Notes: generated by a model not told the origin, from the letters alone. A stretch of 64,000 bases of DNA from Dromiciops gliroides (GCF_019393635.1 NC_057861.1:78871327-78935326); one strand, 5' to 3'; counted from the stretch's first letter, positions 10,626 through 22,074 are shown. Numbers and translations are program-made.

Positions 10626-11579
10626 ATGTTCCCAACTCTGCCCCCAGCTCCAGTCTCAGAGGGCCTCTCCCCAGCCATTGTGGGGGGCTCCCTGGCCCTT
10701 TTGGCCCTGGGAGGTGCTGCTGGAAATCTTTATGCCCTGTGCATGGGGCAGGCAGGCCTGGGTGGACAGGCATTGGCCCCGCACCTTGCCCAGCTAGCTG
10801 GGGCTGACCTCCTCTACTTGGCCTCCATCCCCTTTGTGGTCCACAATGTCCTGACAGGGGACTGGGCTTTTGGAGACATTGGCTGCTGTCTTGTCCTGGC
10901 ATTGGACCTCTTTGCCATGCATGCTGCCATTTTCCTGCTGACTGGCCTTGGTGCCCGCCGCTACCAGGCTGTGGCCTACCCGTTATCCCCACCCCCCAGC
11001 TGGCATGGCCCTGCTGCAGCTGCTACTGCTTGGGTTGCCTCAGGCCTCTTAGCCCTGCCTACGGTACTAATGGCTCAGCAAAAGGAATGGAGTGGAGGCC
11101 AATGGCTCTGTGGCCCAGGCTGGAGTGAGGCCCAGGCACGGGCCTACCTTACAGGACTAGCAGGGGCTGGCCTTCTGGGGCCAGGCCTAGCCCTGGCCAT
11201 CATGTCTGGGCAGCTGATCCAGCTGGTGGACCGTAGCGGGAAGGGCCTGAGAAGGCATGGCAGGGAGCTCGGCAGGGGCAGCCTTCGCCTCTTTGCCTTG
11301 ACTGGAGCAGCTGTGCTGGTCTTCTGGGCCTGCTACCTCCCCTTCTGGGCCTGGCAGGTAGTGCCCCTTTACTGGCCTGAGCCTTTTGACCACCTGACCC
11401 CAGCTACACAGGCCCAGATCACACATGCCGTCACAGCCCTCACCTATGTCAATAGCTGCCTGTACCCTATTATCTACACTGTGCTCGGCGCTGCTGCTCA
11501 GACACCCTTGGCCAAAAGAAGACAGCAAAGAGAAGGAGAGGTGATACCTCAGGGGAACCTGGATGGAGAGGACTGGTGA
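10626..11579 (+). CDS. Urotensin-2 receptor-like class A GPCR
   Basis: Complete single-exon seven-transmembrane receptor of 317 aa, starting at ATG in the context accATGt and ending TGA. Family: it follows UTS2R closely (ADLLYLASIPFVV in TM2; WAFGDIGC in ECL1; LDLFAMHAAIF in TM3; VFWACYLPFWAWQ in TM6). Seen: N34 (1.50), D61 (2.50), C87 and C162 (disulfide pair expected between TM3 and ECL2), D94 (3.32, an amine-contact Asp in UTS2R), P239 in TM6. Odd: the TM3 E/DRY motif reads R111-R112-Y113, and TM7 NPxxY reads Y280-P281-I-I-Y284, so positions 3.49 and 7.49 are changed. The N-terminus is short, with no NxS/T glycosylation site, and the tail is about 27 residues, shorter than human UTS2R. Predicted plasma-membrane peptide receptor; ligand and coupling are inference. 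It is likelier a UTS2R paralogue than the UTS2R orthologue. The frame is intact and much GC-richer than the flanks, which argues for a functional gene. Confidence 0.9.
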   Translation: MFPTLPPAPVSEGLSPAIVGGSLALLALGGAAGNLYALCMGQAGLGGQALAPHLAQLAGADLLYLASIPFVVHNVLTGDWAFGDIGCCLVLALDLFAMHAAIFLLTGLGARRYQAVAYPLSPPPSWHGPAAAATAWVASGLLALPTVLMAQQKEWSGGQWLCGPGWSEAQARAYLTGLAGAGLLGPGLALAIMSGQLIQLVDRSGKGLRRHGRELGRGSLRLFALTGAAVLVFWACYLPFWAWQVVPLYWPEPFDHLTPATQAQITHAVTALTYVNSCLYPIIYTVLGAAAQTPLAKRRQQREGEVIPQGNLDGEDW

Positions 11580-11904
11580 GGGCTGGGGACCTTGGACTGT
11601 AAGTGGGGAGGAGGCCCCAAGCAGCCTGGAGTACCTGGGACTGGGAAGGTTTGGGGGAGAACTGAGCCCCAACAGCTCCTCCTTTCCCTGGTCACTTGAC
11701 TTCTTCCTCTCCCTCTATTTCGGTTCTCGTTCTTCTCTGTCAAAACCTTAATTCCTTTGTCTGACTCTTTTTCCATGTCACCCTCTTTCCTGTTTCTCCC
11801 AGATGTTAAAGGCATCTGGGGCAAAAGCAACAGCAGCTCAAACACCTGGATTGAGAGGACCCAGAGGAACAGGAAGCCCGGAAGCCCCTGCTGTTTCCAA
11901 CCTA

Positions 11905-12102
11905 GTGTGTTATGGAAGCAGAGACCCTGCCTCAGTCTCACGGTGAAGCCTTCAGAAACACTGTCCACCAGGGACAGAAATTGTCCTGCCCCACTCAAGC
12001 TGGGTGTGTGGAGATGTGAGCAGCGTCCTTGCTTCAACCTCAGTAAAGAGCCACCGGAAACATTGTCCAGCCGGGACAGAGCCAACCTTGCCCTGCTCTA
12101 GT
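11905..12102 (+). repeat. Imperfect tandem duplication, 102-bp unit
   Basis: Two units align without gaps at an offset of 102 bases: gcagagaccctgc at 11918 with gcagcgtccttgc at 12020, and gaaacactgtcca at 11955 with gaaacattgtcca at 12057. 102 is a multiple of three, and one + frame stays open across both (QRPCLSL...ETLSTRDR and QRPCFNL...ETLSSRDR); several differences are synonymous in that frame. An acceptor-like tctcccag precedes at 11802. It could be an unrecognised exon or simply a diverged minisatellite. Confidence 0.7.
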
Positions 12103-12607
12103 TTGGCCATCTCCCTACAGGATGCTAAGCTTCAGGGGGAATATGTCCCTCTGAAATACATTGACCCTGACCTCCCAAACCCAGGCCCCTTGGGGACCCA
12201 GGCATCTGGGTCCTGCTTCCAGCTCACTGAAAGGGGGGGAGACCAAGAGATCCCCTAATAATAATCCCTGGGCTTCTGTCCTCTCCTTTCCTCTCCTCTT
12301 CTCCTCCCCAGAGGCAGCCATGCCATGTCCAAGCTGCGCCAGCCCCTGGTCATGCCCAGCCTTCCCTGCCCTTCTCTTCCCCCAACCAAAAGGAACAGAC
12401 CCTATTCCCACAGCCCCAGCGGTGCCACCCAGGTTTACTTTGCAGCTCAGCAAAACTCATATCCGCCTTCCAAGCCCGCCCTTTACTTCCCTGATTTACT
12501 TTTTCCTGATTTCTCTTGATCCAAATGGGGCTTGGAGGTTGGCTGAGGGAGAGAGAGAGAGAGTGATCAGATCTGTCTGAAATGCCTCCTTAGTATGTTG
12601 GGTGCTG

Positions 12608-12609
<2 letters not shown>
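12103..12609 (+). other. Unassigned region 3' of the receptor
   Basis: After an acceptor-like ctccctacag at about 12120 a 40-codon open frame runs to a stop at 12256-12258 (residues LQGEYVPLKYIDPDLP). I do not recognise it. The rest is C/T-rich and could be 3' untranslated sequence. Confidence 0.35.

Positions 12610-12680
<71 letters not shown>
12610..12680 (+). repeat. (TC)n microsatellite
   Basis: About 35 uninterrupted TC units. With the (GA)n block at 9369 it brackets the receptor gene by pyrimidine/purine tracts of opposite strand bias. Confidence 0.98.
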
Positions 12681-12685
<5 letters not shown>

Positions 12686-13657
12686 CCTGTCTTTATATTT
12701 TTTGTCCCTTACTTGTCTATCAGTCCTCTCCTCCCTTCCCCAGACCCTACTCCTCCTTCACTCTCTTTCTCCAATCTTACCCTCTCCTTCCAATCTGTGC
12801 CCCACCTAAAGAGCTATGTAAACCAGCCCCTGGCCTCTGCTCCATCAGAGATCTGCTTTTGTATTTAGTCCTCATTGTGTCCCCCACCCTTCTACATACT
12901 TAGGAACTCAGATGTCCCCTTTTCTTAGCTTTCTTAGCAGATGTCCCTGTTTTCCTTATATGACCTATAGCCAATCTCCCCTCAGGCTTTGTCCCATCTG
13001 ATACCCAAGTATCAGACTCCTAGCCCCTGCTGCATCAGGGACTGAATCCAGTCACCATCTTTGTCACTTCTAATCCCCTAATCTCCTTCCCTAAACACCA
13101 TTCCCCTATGTCTTGTCTCTGGAATAAAAATATGTTACTTAAAGGCAGGGCAACTGTCTCATTATTCATATTTGTATCCTCAGCATTTAATTCAGTGGGT
13201 CGTCATATAGTAAGCATTTAATAAATGACTTTCATTTATTTAGACCACAAATGTCTGGTCCCCATCCATCACTGCAGAAGATCCAATGAAATGTCCTTGG
13301 ATTGAATCAAAGGAATCAATTCTTCCTCCTCCTACCTGCCCCAGATCTTCCTAACACCATGACCTCATAATTGTACTTCCTCTCGCCTTTCTCCACCATC
13401 CTACTTACTCAACTCTGGGCTCTTCTCCTAACTCTTAGGATAATCATATGGTGACGAAGGTGGGGATGCCCCTTCTAGCCTCTGCCAAGCCAGCACCAGC
13501 TGCCCAGAAGACTGGAAGGTAGGGACAAAACTTCGGATACCTGATCTTAAGAAAGTCCTCTCCTCCATTCCCATTCTTTTCCCGCTTCACCCCCTCTGCC
13601 TTTCTCTATCCCTTCCTGCCTCCCCCATCCCCTTGTAAGTATGTAGGTGGTACTAGA
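12681..13657 (+). other. Mostly unassigned; contains an L2/MIR-like 3' end
   Basis: C/T-rich sequence without a convincing gene. 13130-13230 ends in 'tagtaagcatttaataaatg', typical of an L2-like 3' tail. An aataaa at about 13123 could serve as a poly(A) signal for the upstream receptor, but this is only a possibility. Confidence 0.45.
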
Positions 13658-13930
13658 TTGTTAGGCAGACTAAGTTATCAATTATCAACTGAACCAAAGG
13701 ATATTGAGTGTGCTTATACAAATGGCTCCCCTTCCCTAAATTGTAAGCGGAGCTTCTCTAACAGTTCATTCCCTTTTGGGGGGAGTTTCCCTTTGCAGGT
13801 AATTCATTCCCCCTCTCTTTACATGGCATGGCTTGCTTTTCAAAGCCAGCTGGGGCGAATGGGTATAGCCAGTAACAACAGAAATTGAAAATGCCTCTGT
13901 GCTTTGTTCCCTTCCTACCCTGCTGCTCTT

Positions 13931-14086
13931 TTTTTTTTTTTTTTTTTTTAGTGAGGCAATTGGGGTTAAGTGACTTGCCCAGGGTCATACAGCTAGTAAG
14001 TGTTAAGTGTCTGAGGTCGGATTTGAACTCAGGTACTCCTGAATCCAGGGCCGGTGCTCTATCCACTGCGCCACCTAGCTGCCCCC
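13931..14086 (-). repeat. tRNA-derived marsupial SINE
   Basis: Full-length reverse copy. Perfect duplication accctgctgctctt at 13917-13930 and 14087-14100. Confidence 0.95.
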
Positions 14087-14100
14087 ACCCTGCTGCTCTT

Positions 14101-15695
14101 AATAGCTTATGGTTTTATTTTTAGGGGTATATAAATCCTGAATTAATTGCACGGCTTGTAATAGTTTAGTACCATTCTCCTCTTTTGCCAACTATTCTAA
14201 GTTCTCTTCCCAAATGCCCTGATTCAGTCCAAACCAAACATTTCATCTCTCTTGGGCATCCATAAACTTGAACAAACTATATCTTGCTTAAGCCAAGAGA
14301 GCCCAGTTGAGTGACCTGACTAGCAGAGAGCATGGAGGAGAGGAGGAGGAGGAGAACAGAGTAGGATGAGGACATTATGAGAAGGAAAAGGACGCAGGGG
14401 TACTTATCAAAGGTATAAGTTGTCTTGGTCCTACCTGTGTGCCTCAATACCAGCAAGTTTGTGCCCAATCTTCCCGCTGACGTTTTGTGTATTTCTGGGG
14501 GAAAGACCCTCAGCATCACAGGGGGAATGTTTTATAGCTACTCTTCTTCCAATACAATCTTAGGAAGTGCTTTTGTTTCAATCTAATTGTGCCTAACTAG
14601 TTAAATAATAAAAGTAAACACACTGTGAGAGGTCATGAGCTCTGGTTTCCAAGTGCAGATCCAATCTATTATCTTCGAACCTGAGGTAGCTGATCCCTCA
14701 GGACCTAACCTGCCACCTATGAGAGAAAACTGAAGTGGCTTATATAGCTCCCAGAGGGAAACATTCACATGTAATGGCACTTGCTAAGGGGTGGGGTACA
14801 TCTATTACACTCCCCCATAGGTGAAAGGACTGGCACAGACACATAAACTTCTGGGAATATGAAATTTTGCTCATCAACCTGACCAAGCGTGTTAAAATTC
14901 TAACTTGTTTTGCCCCCCAACCCTCAATCTCCCCTCTCCCCTTCTATTCAGGATAGTAAGTTTATATATAGCCAGTATAAAATGGCAACAGCAGAAAGAT
15001 TGCAAAGGGGAACCTAGAAAATCCATAGTTATAAGTGGTTCTCAGTGCCTCTCTCCCTCCACATCTTCCTCACAATGCCTGCCTTCACTACCCCTTCCCC
15101 CAGCACCCACACAGTCTGCCTCTGTATCCACCCCCCACACCCTTTGAGGCTTATCTCTATACTTTCTGTGCTGTTTTCCCCTCTGTGCCTAATTAAAATG
15201 TGAATGCAAATTCACTTCCACTGCCATCATGGTCTTTCCCAGCAAGTACCCAAAGAACTGAATATGCTTACATCATTTCCTAATTTCATAAATTAATTAG
15301 CAGTTCAACAAGGAATTATCATATGACTCAAATGGCAGGTTGCAACTTGTTCTGAGTTCTTGAAAAAAAAGGGGGGGGGAGAGAGCCAGGCTACCTATAT
15401 GCTGTATATACTCTGGATACCCACATTTTCCTCTTTTCAATAAACTTGCTATTATTTCAGGGACTGTCTCCATATAAGGTTCATTTCAACCTAACAAAGC
15501 CAGAGTGCTTGTTGCTCAGGTGGCCTGAGAGAGACTACAAAGAGAAATCAGCAAGAGCACTCTTGTTTATAGTTATCCAAAAATAACTCATGAGCAATAA
15601 AGCTATTTCTCAGAACTTATTTCACTACAACTATTTTTCAGAACCATCATCCTGTTATTTCTTCATTGGTAAGTTATGGTAAAAATTATTGGAGT
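14101..15695. other. Unassigned, with a possible LTR fragment on the - strand
   Basis: 14565-14820 read on the - strand has an LTR-like order (tgggggagtgtaat start, gctatataagcc TATA-like box, then ttattatttaac), but borders are unclear. The remainder to 15.7 kb has no recognised coding potential. Confidence 0.3.
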
Positions 15696-16260
15696 GTTAG
15701 CTGACTCATTTGGGAGGGCCACACCTGGCCCACCCTGAAGTTACATATGCTACTGAGGTCAGAAGAACTCTCCATAGGCAGTTTTTGAAGGACCTCCCCT
15801 TTTGGGGGAGGGAGATTGAATGCTCACTGAGGGGAGGCTGGAGTCACTTCGAGAACTCTCGCGCTCACGCTCTCTCTCGGTTTTTCCCTGTAATGTGAGA
15901 AACTAGCAGATGTCCCAGGTGTGGTGAGTGAACACAAAAACCCTGCATTCCTTTGAATAGCTTAATTGGAAACAATCTGGGGATTGTATAGACAGGTTAG
16001 AGTTAGGAGAATTTATCTGTATTTCTTTTTCCCTATTTCCTTATCTTTGATATTTTATTAATTTCACCTTGGTTGTTTAATTAATTCCCAAGTGATAAAA
16101 TCTGATCCTTTCATGGAAAAAGAAGCTGTAAGGCTCCTTTCTTATTAGCCTGGGAGAAATATCTAAAAGGGCAGTTCGGAGTGGAGGGAACTTTGAACCT
16201 AGAGGTCCCTCATTATTTCTGGGACCCCAATAGTTTGGTGAGTCACCCAATTAATGCTCC
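15696..16260 (+). repeat. Possible ERV LTR (fossil)
   Basis: Begins TGTTAGCTGACTC, includes a CpG-bearing ctctcgcgctcacgctc promoter-like patch and ends near ccccaatagtttggtgag, a sequence style common where an ERV LTR meets its leader. No second LTR is seen in the window. Confidence 0.4.
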
Positions 16261-16499
16261 ATATATTAAATTTGGGCCCCACAAAGTTTAGCATGACCTA
16301 GGTGCATCACTCTCATTGGCTTAACATTAGCAGGACAATCTGTTTAGCTTTGGTTGCTTTTGGTTGCCATTTGTATGCCTGTTCTTGACTGGAGCTAAGG
16401 AATTATAGAAGACTACTCCCTAAGACTGTGCTGTGTTACCATTTAACCCTCACTCATCCACTCTGCCTGGAGATTCAGTAGCTGCACTTTATTCTGCTA

Positions 16500-16740
16500 T
16501 TCATTAGGTAGCACATTGGATAGTGTATTGGTCCTGAATCAAGAAGACCAGAGTCCAAATGCAACCTCACACTTCACCCAGGGCAAGTCACTTATGTCAC
16601 TTAAGTCACTGTCTGCCCCAATTTTCTTGTGTATAAGGAGGATAATAATATCATCTCTATCCCAGGACTGGGATGACTCAATATTTGTAAAGCACATAGC
16701 ACAGTGCCTAGTACATAGCAGGCACTTAATAAATGAATGT
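16500..16740 (+). repeat. CORE-SINE (MAR1/MIR-like)
   Basis: Diverged tRNA-like head (aggtagcacattggatagtg) and a tail ending 'agcaggcacttaataaatga'. Confidence 0.7.
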
Positions 16741-16745
16741 TTTCT

Positions 16746-17163
16746 TCCTTCATGTGGAAACATACCATTAAAAACTACCATTCTTGAGCCCCAACTAATT
16801 TACCTTTAATGGTCAACCAGGGAATAGTTAGTTCAAAGCAAAGACATTTAATGAAATAGCATAGTAAGAAAAAGAACAATGGAAAATTTCCCTCTCTAAA
16901 CCTGGGATATGTGCTCCCACAAATACATACATGATCAGTGGTAAGAGAGGATAATGCATGGGGACACACATACTGGGAACATATGAGGCCTGGACATGTG
17001 TGAAGGGGTAATTCATGCTACATATGTTTCATGACTACCAATACTTCATGGTAATATCATGCTACCGTTAAGTAGCTAAACAGTATTAAAAAGAAAGAAA
17101 TGTATTTTTATAAGTACAAAAATTATACAAAGTAATTTCCATGGGGAGATCATGAGAGGGTTA
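16746..17163. other. No recognised feature
   Basis: AT-rich sequence with short open frames only. Confidence 0.5.
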
Positions 17164-17402
17164 GGGAAGAGTAGACAGTGCAGTGGACAGAGCACTGGGC
17201 TTGGAATTCTGAGTTCAAATCTGGCCTCAGACATTTACTAGCTGTGTGACCCTGGGCAAGTCACTTAATCCTGTTTGCCTCAGTTTCCTCATCTGTAAAA
17301 TGAGCTGGAGAAGGAAATGGAAACCACTCCTGTATCTCTGCCAAGAAAACCCCAAATAGGGTCATAAAGAGTCAGGCACAATGGAAATGACAGAACAATA
17401 AA
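17164..17402 (+). repeat. MAR1-type CORE-SINE
   Basis: Full element from tRNA-like head through 'cctcagtttcctcatctgta' to the MAR1 3' segment 'gtcataaagagtcaggcac'. Confidence 0.88.
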
Positions 17403-17532
17403 CTGGGAAGAGTAGGGCAGGAGACACTGAAGGGACAAGGTGACATAGATGGGAAAGAGGGAGCAGGGAATGGTATATCAGGGAAGAGTTTCAGCCTAGG
17501 CTATAGCCTAAAAGCACAGGGGTTCCATGAAG

Positions 17533-17803
17533 TAATAATAATAATAACAACAACAACAACAGAATTAACACTTATAGAGCCCTTTAAGGTTTTCCAAGTA
17601 CTTTACAAATATTATCTCATTTGATCCTCCCAACCTGAGAGATAGGTGCTGTTATTATTCCCACTTTACAGTTGAGAAAACGGAGGCAAACAGAGGTTAT
17701 GACTTTCCCAGAGTCATACAGCTAATATCTGAGGTTGAATTTAAACTCAGGTCTCTGTGATTCCTGGTCTAACTCACTATCAACTGCACCACCTAATTGC
17801 CTA
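17533..17803 (-). repeat. CORE-SINE, reverse, with AT-rich microsatellite tail
   Basis: Reads in reverse: (AAT/AAC)n at 17533-17562, the 'agccctttaaggttttcc' 3' region, 'tgagaaaacggaggcaaaca' core, then the inverted tRNA head (caactgcaccacctaattgc). Confidence 0.8.
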
Positions 17804-18535
17804 CCAGTAGATTGTCATGTTCTTCACAGCAGCATGAGTAATGTGGATCTGATTATTAATCCATAAGAAAGAGGTAGAAAGTGGCAAGAAGGGACTGTTG
17901 CACACAGGGTGGAAGAGCAAATGCCCAGTTGCTAGCCCTGCTTGACAGTTAAGACAGAGGTTGATGGAGTCTAGGGGCCGGACAGTTAAAAAAGAGTGAA
18001 ACTTGGATCTTTCCATTACTTTTTGAATCACAAGAAAGTTTGATTATTCAGAGTCTGAAGTGTAACATAATTCGCAGCCATACTGCTTCACTCAGAAGAT
18101 ATCTTTGGAAGAAATGAATCTTTTCTTCCAAGACAGAACTAATTTTTCTGATGTGAACACTTCCTTGCCACCCATCCCTTCCTTCTAATCCTGTGCAATT
18201 CTTGTCCATGTCCTCCCATAAACCCTTAGTGTAAAATCTTCCCAGGATATTAGAGGCCTCACTCTAAATATGAACATTCTGTGGATACTAGTATAGTGAC
18301 CATTAGGCTGTCCCTCTTTTATCCTTCATACTCTTTGCAAGACCAACCCAGCTTCTTTTCTCATCATGCCTCCACAAAAATCCTACTCTGATTTCCTGGA
18401 TATCTTTTGCAAACAATCATTATTGGTAACTTCCACAACCTACTTTTCCCTACAATGTATCTTTATATTCTTCTCATTCTGATTCTTCAGAAATAATGGG
18501 ATATCAGAATTCACTCCTATATATTATCACCAAAA
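17804..18535. other. No recognised feature
   Basis: Unassigned AT-rich sequence just before the L1 fragment. Confidence 0.45.
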
Positions 18536-19000
18536 GGATCACAGTTGTTTAAAAAAAAGAAGATGGCATATATTACCAACAAAGTCCAGCAACAACAGAT
18601 AGAAAGAGAAATTCCACTTAAAATAACTGTGGCCAATATAAATTACTTGGGAGTCTACCTGCCAAGACAAACTCAGGAACTATATGACCAGAACTACAAA
18701 ACATTTTTCACACAAATAAAGTCAGATCTAAACAATTGGAAAAATATTAATTGCTCATGGGTAGGCTGAGCCAATATAATAAAAATGACAATCCTACCTA
18801 AGTTAATTTATTTATGTAGTGCTATACCAATCAAACTATCAAAAACTATTTTATAGGTCTAGAAAAAATAATAACAAAATTCATCTGGAAAAACAAAAGC
18901 TCAAGGATATTATGGGAATCAATTAAAAAAAAAAAGAAGTTGGTCTAGCAGTACCAGGTCTCAAACTGTATTATAAAGTTGTAATTATCAAAACAATATG

Positions 19001-19150
19001 GGGGCAGCTAGGTGGCGCAGTGGATAGAGCACTGACCCTGGAATCAGGAGTACCTGAGTTCAAATCCAGCCTCAAACACTTGACACTTACTAGCTCTATG
19101 ACCCTGGGCAAGTCACTTAACCCCAACTGCCTCACCAAAAAAGAAAAAAG
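19001..19150 (+). repeat. tRNA-derived marsupial SINE inside L1
   Basis: Full-length. Duplication aaaacaatatg at 18990-19000 and 19151-19161. Confidence 0.95.
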
Positions 19151-19945
19151 AAAACAATATGGTATTGGCTAAGAAACAGAGGGGTGGATCAGTATAATAG
19201 AATAGGTTCAAATTACACTATAGTAAATGACTATAGTAATCTAATATATGATAAACCCAAAGATCCAAGCTTTTGGAACCAAAAAATCATTATTTGATAA
19301 AAACTGCTATGAAAACTGGAAAGCAGTATGGCAGAAACTAAGTATAGATCAACATCTCATACTATATACTAAAATAAGGTCAAAATGGGTACATGATATA
19401 CACATAAAGGATGATACCATAAGCAAATTAAGAGAGTATAGAATTGTTTATCTGTCAGATTTATAGGCAGAGGAAGAATTTAGGATCAAAAAAGATATAG
19501 AGAGTAAAACAAACTGTAAATTTTGATTATATAAAATTAAAAAGCTTTTGCACAAACAAAACTAATGTAACCAAGACTACAAGGGAAACAAAACTGGTAA
19601 AGAATTTTTGAAACAAATATCTCTGATAAATGCCTCATTTCTCAATTATATAGAGAATTGAGTCAAATTTATAAAAATGCAAGTCATTCTCCAATTGATA
19701 AATAGTCAAAGGATATGAACAGGCAGTTTTCAGACAAAGGAATCAAAGCTATCTATAATCATATGAAAAAATGCTCTAGATCACTACTGATCAGAGAAAT
19801 ACAAATTAAAACAATTCACACCTATCAGAGTGGCAAATAAAACAAAAGGACGCTAATCCACTGTTGTTGGAGTTGGGGAAAGATCCAACCATTCTGGAGA
19901 GCAATTTGGAACTATGCCCAAAGGGTTATAGAACTATGCATACCA

Positions 19946-20114
19946 GGGGCAGCTAGGTGGCACAGTGGATAGAGCACTGGCCCTGGATTCAGGAGGACCT
20001 GGGTTCAAATCCGGCCTCAGACCCTTGACATTTACTAGCTGTGTGACCCTGGGCAAGTTACTTAACCCCAATTGCCTCACCAAAAACCAAAACAAAACAA
20101 AACAAACAAACAAA
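19946..20114 (+). repeat. tRNA-derived marsupial SINE inside L1
   Basis: Full-length with an (ACAAA)-rich tail. Duplication aactatgcatacc at 19932-19944 and 20115-20127. Confidence 0.95.
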
Positions 20115-20899
20115 AACTATGCATACCCTTTGATCCAGCAATACCACCACTAGGTTTATATCCCACAGACATCCCCAAAAAGAGAAAAAGACCTATTTGT
20201 AAAAAAATATTTATAGCAGCTCTTTTTGTGGTGCCTAAGAATTCAAAATCAAAGGAACACCCATCAACTGGGGAATGGCTAAACAAGCTGGGTATATGAT
20301 GGTGATGGGATATTATTGTGCTATAAGAAATGACAAGCAGGATGATTTCAGAAAAGCCTGGAAAGCCTTGTATGAACTGATGTATAGTGAAGGGAGCAGA
20401 ACCAAGAGAACATTGTGCACAGAGACAGCAATACTGTTGGATGAAGAACTGTGAACGACTTAACTATTCTCAACAATACAATGATCCAAGACAATTCCAA
20501 AGGACTATTGAAACATACTATCCACCTCTGAAGAAAGAACTGATATCAATGCAACACAGACTGAAGCATGCTATTTTTCACTTTATTTCATTTTTTTCTT
20601 TTATTCAAGTTTTCTTCTACAAAATTACTAATATGGTAATGTTTTACATAATTATACATGTATAACCCATATCTGATTGCTTACCACCTCAGGAAGGGAG
20701 GAGGGGAGGGAGGAAGGGAGGGAGGAAATGAGGGATAAAAACTAGAACTCAAAACCATAAACAAAAATGTTTATTACTTTAAACAAAGAAATAAAGAAAT
20801 ATAGGATTTATATCAAGGAGTAATTTGGCATCATTGAAAGTGCTGTACAATTTCCCAAATGCAATAGAACCTAGCCCATTATCCACATGGCATGACTTT

Positions 20900-21003
20900 T
20901 AAAAAAATATATATATGTGTATATGTATATATGCATTTGTGTATATACTCATATGTACATACATATATAGATACACATACATCCATACATACACATATAA
21001 ACA
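20900..21003 (+). repeat. (TA/TATG)n low-complexity stretch
   Basis: Alternating purine-pyrimidine tatata/tgtata/catata sequence. Confidence 0.8.
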
Positions 21004-21084
21004 ATGTTTGATTAACTTAGTGGGATGACTGTCCAATTATATATCCAACAATAGTCAAATAGTTAATAGTTATCTATTTAAGTG

Positions 21085-21454
21085 TGTTAAGGGCTAAAAT
21101 TCTAGCTAGTCTGTCTAAAATATCTAATGAGTGGTTGCCAATAAATTATAAGCTTTAGCAAGGGTTAGACTTTTAAGCATTTATTAAGGAGAATAAGAAT
21201 TTGGTAAAGAGAGAGAGAAAGGCCTAGATTCCTATCTATTAAAGGGAGAGCGCATTTCTAGCTCCCTTCTCCACCGGAGTCCTCAGGAAAGCCCCAGACA
21301 GAGCACTACTCTCTTCCTTCTTCCTCCCACTAGCCAATGTCACTTCTTGATGCCAAAGAAAAGACGCATGTTCTTGCCCTCAAAGACCTTCACTTCATGG
21401 GCAGAACTCTTCTACAGTAAGTCTCCAGCAGGTGGTGTCATTCCAATTGTTACA
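21085..21454 (-). repeat. Solo LTR, ERV class I type (fossil)
   Basis: A reverse-oriented LTR of about 370 bp, clearly the same family as the LTRs of the element at 39274-42995 (shared gctaaaattctagctagtct near its left end and ggtgtcattccaattgttaca at its right end). It is flanked by a 4-bp duplication, agtg, at 21081-21084 and 21455-21458. No internal region, so it arose by LTR-LTR recombination. It looks older than the 39-kb element. Confidence 0.88.
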
Positions 21455-21560
21455 AGTGCTTACTAAGTACCAGGCCTATACTGGGAATATAAAGAAGTTT
21501 CTACCCTCAAGTAGCTTACATTCTAATGGGAGAACAAGGGGGGAACAAGGCAGAGAAAGC
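21455..21560 (+). repeat. Interspersed repeat fragment, class uncertain
   Basis: 'gtgcttactaagtaccagg' followed by 'agcttacattctaatgggag'. The same arrangement recurs at 54080-54250, so it is a dispersed repeat, possibly a LINE 3' end. Confidence 0.55.
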
Positions 21561-21724
21561 AGAAGGTAGCCAGACAGGAGGAGCATTGTGGTTTTGTCCA
21601 GAAAGTCAGAAGCAGAGCTTGAAGAGGAATGAAAGATGGCTGGCCTGGGGCTCTTCTTCAAAATAGAGATTCTGGGAGACAATCACCAATGAGAAAAAGG
21701 GACCACAGCAGAAGGAGTGATTTG

Positions 21725-21868
21725 CTTCTCCACCTCATTTTATAGATGAGGAAACTGAGGCAAATGGCATCAAGTGACATGTTCAGACATGGCCTCTGTC
21801 TGAGGCAAGATTTGAACACAGACCTTCATAACTCTGGGCCCTGTGCTCTACTGTACCACCTAGGTGGT
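21725..21868 (-). repeat. CORE-SINE (MAR1/MIR-like)
   Basis: 'cagaccttcataactctggg' and 'gtaccacctaggtgg' mark the inverted head; 'tatagatgaggaaactgagg' marks the core. Confidence 0.75.
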
Positions 21869-22074
21869 TAAATTGTTTGTATTCTAATATATAGAAATGA
21901 TACATTTATTCTCTCTGAACCCTATCATCAACAGGCATCATAAAGGGAGGGTCTGGAAGTGGTTCTGTTATATCCTGGTGATCTTAGAAAGAAAGGAAAG
22001 GGAGGAAAAGAAGAATCCATTGAGAAAGTAAAAGAGAGAAGGTGTGGGGAAATTATCTCACATAACTAAGGTGT

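Larger units (their letters stand above)
18536..20790 (+). repeat. L1 LINE, 3' part of ORF2 and 3' end
   Basis: Broken-frame matches to the C-terminal half of L1 ORF2: NYLGVYLPRQTQELYDQNYK (18630 region), KMTILPKLIYL, KFIWKNKSSRI, and later the AEPREHCAQ region near 20395. It ends in a purine-rich stretch and short A-rich tail near 20780. 5'-truncated, with stops and frameshifts and two SINE insertions (19001-19150, 19946-20114); not functional. Confidence 0.88.

Noticed and set aside
11549-12085. 178-codon minus-strand open frame opposite the receptor's 3' end
   Set aside because: Antisense to GC-rich coding DNA and the 102-bp repeat; no domain, no splice context.
18545-20665. Several 60-90 codon open frames
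   Set aside because: Fragments of a broken L1 ORF2 and not host genes.
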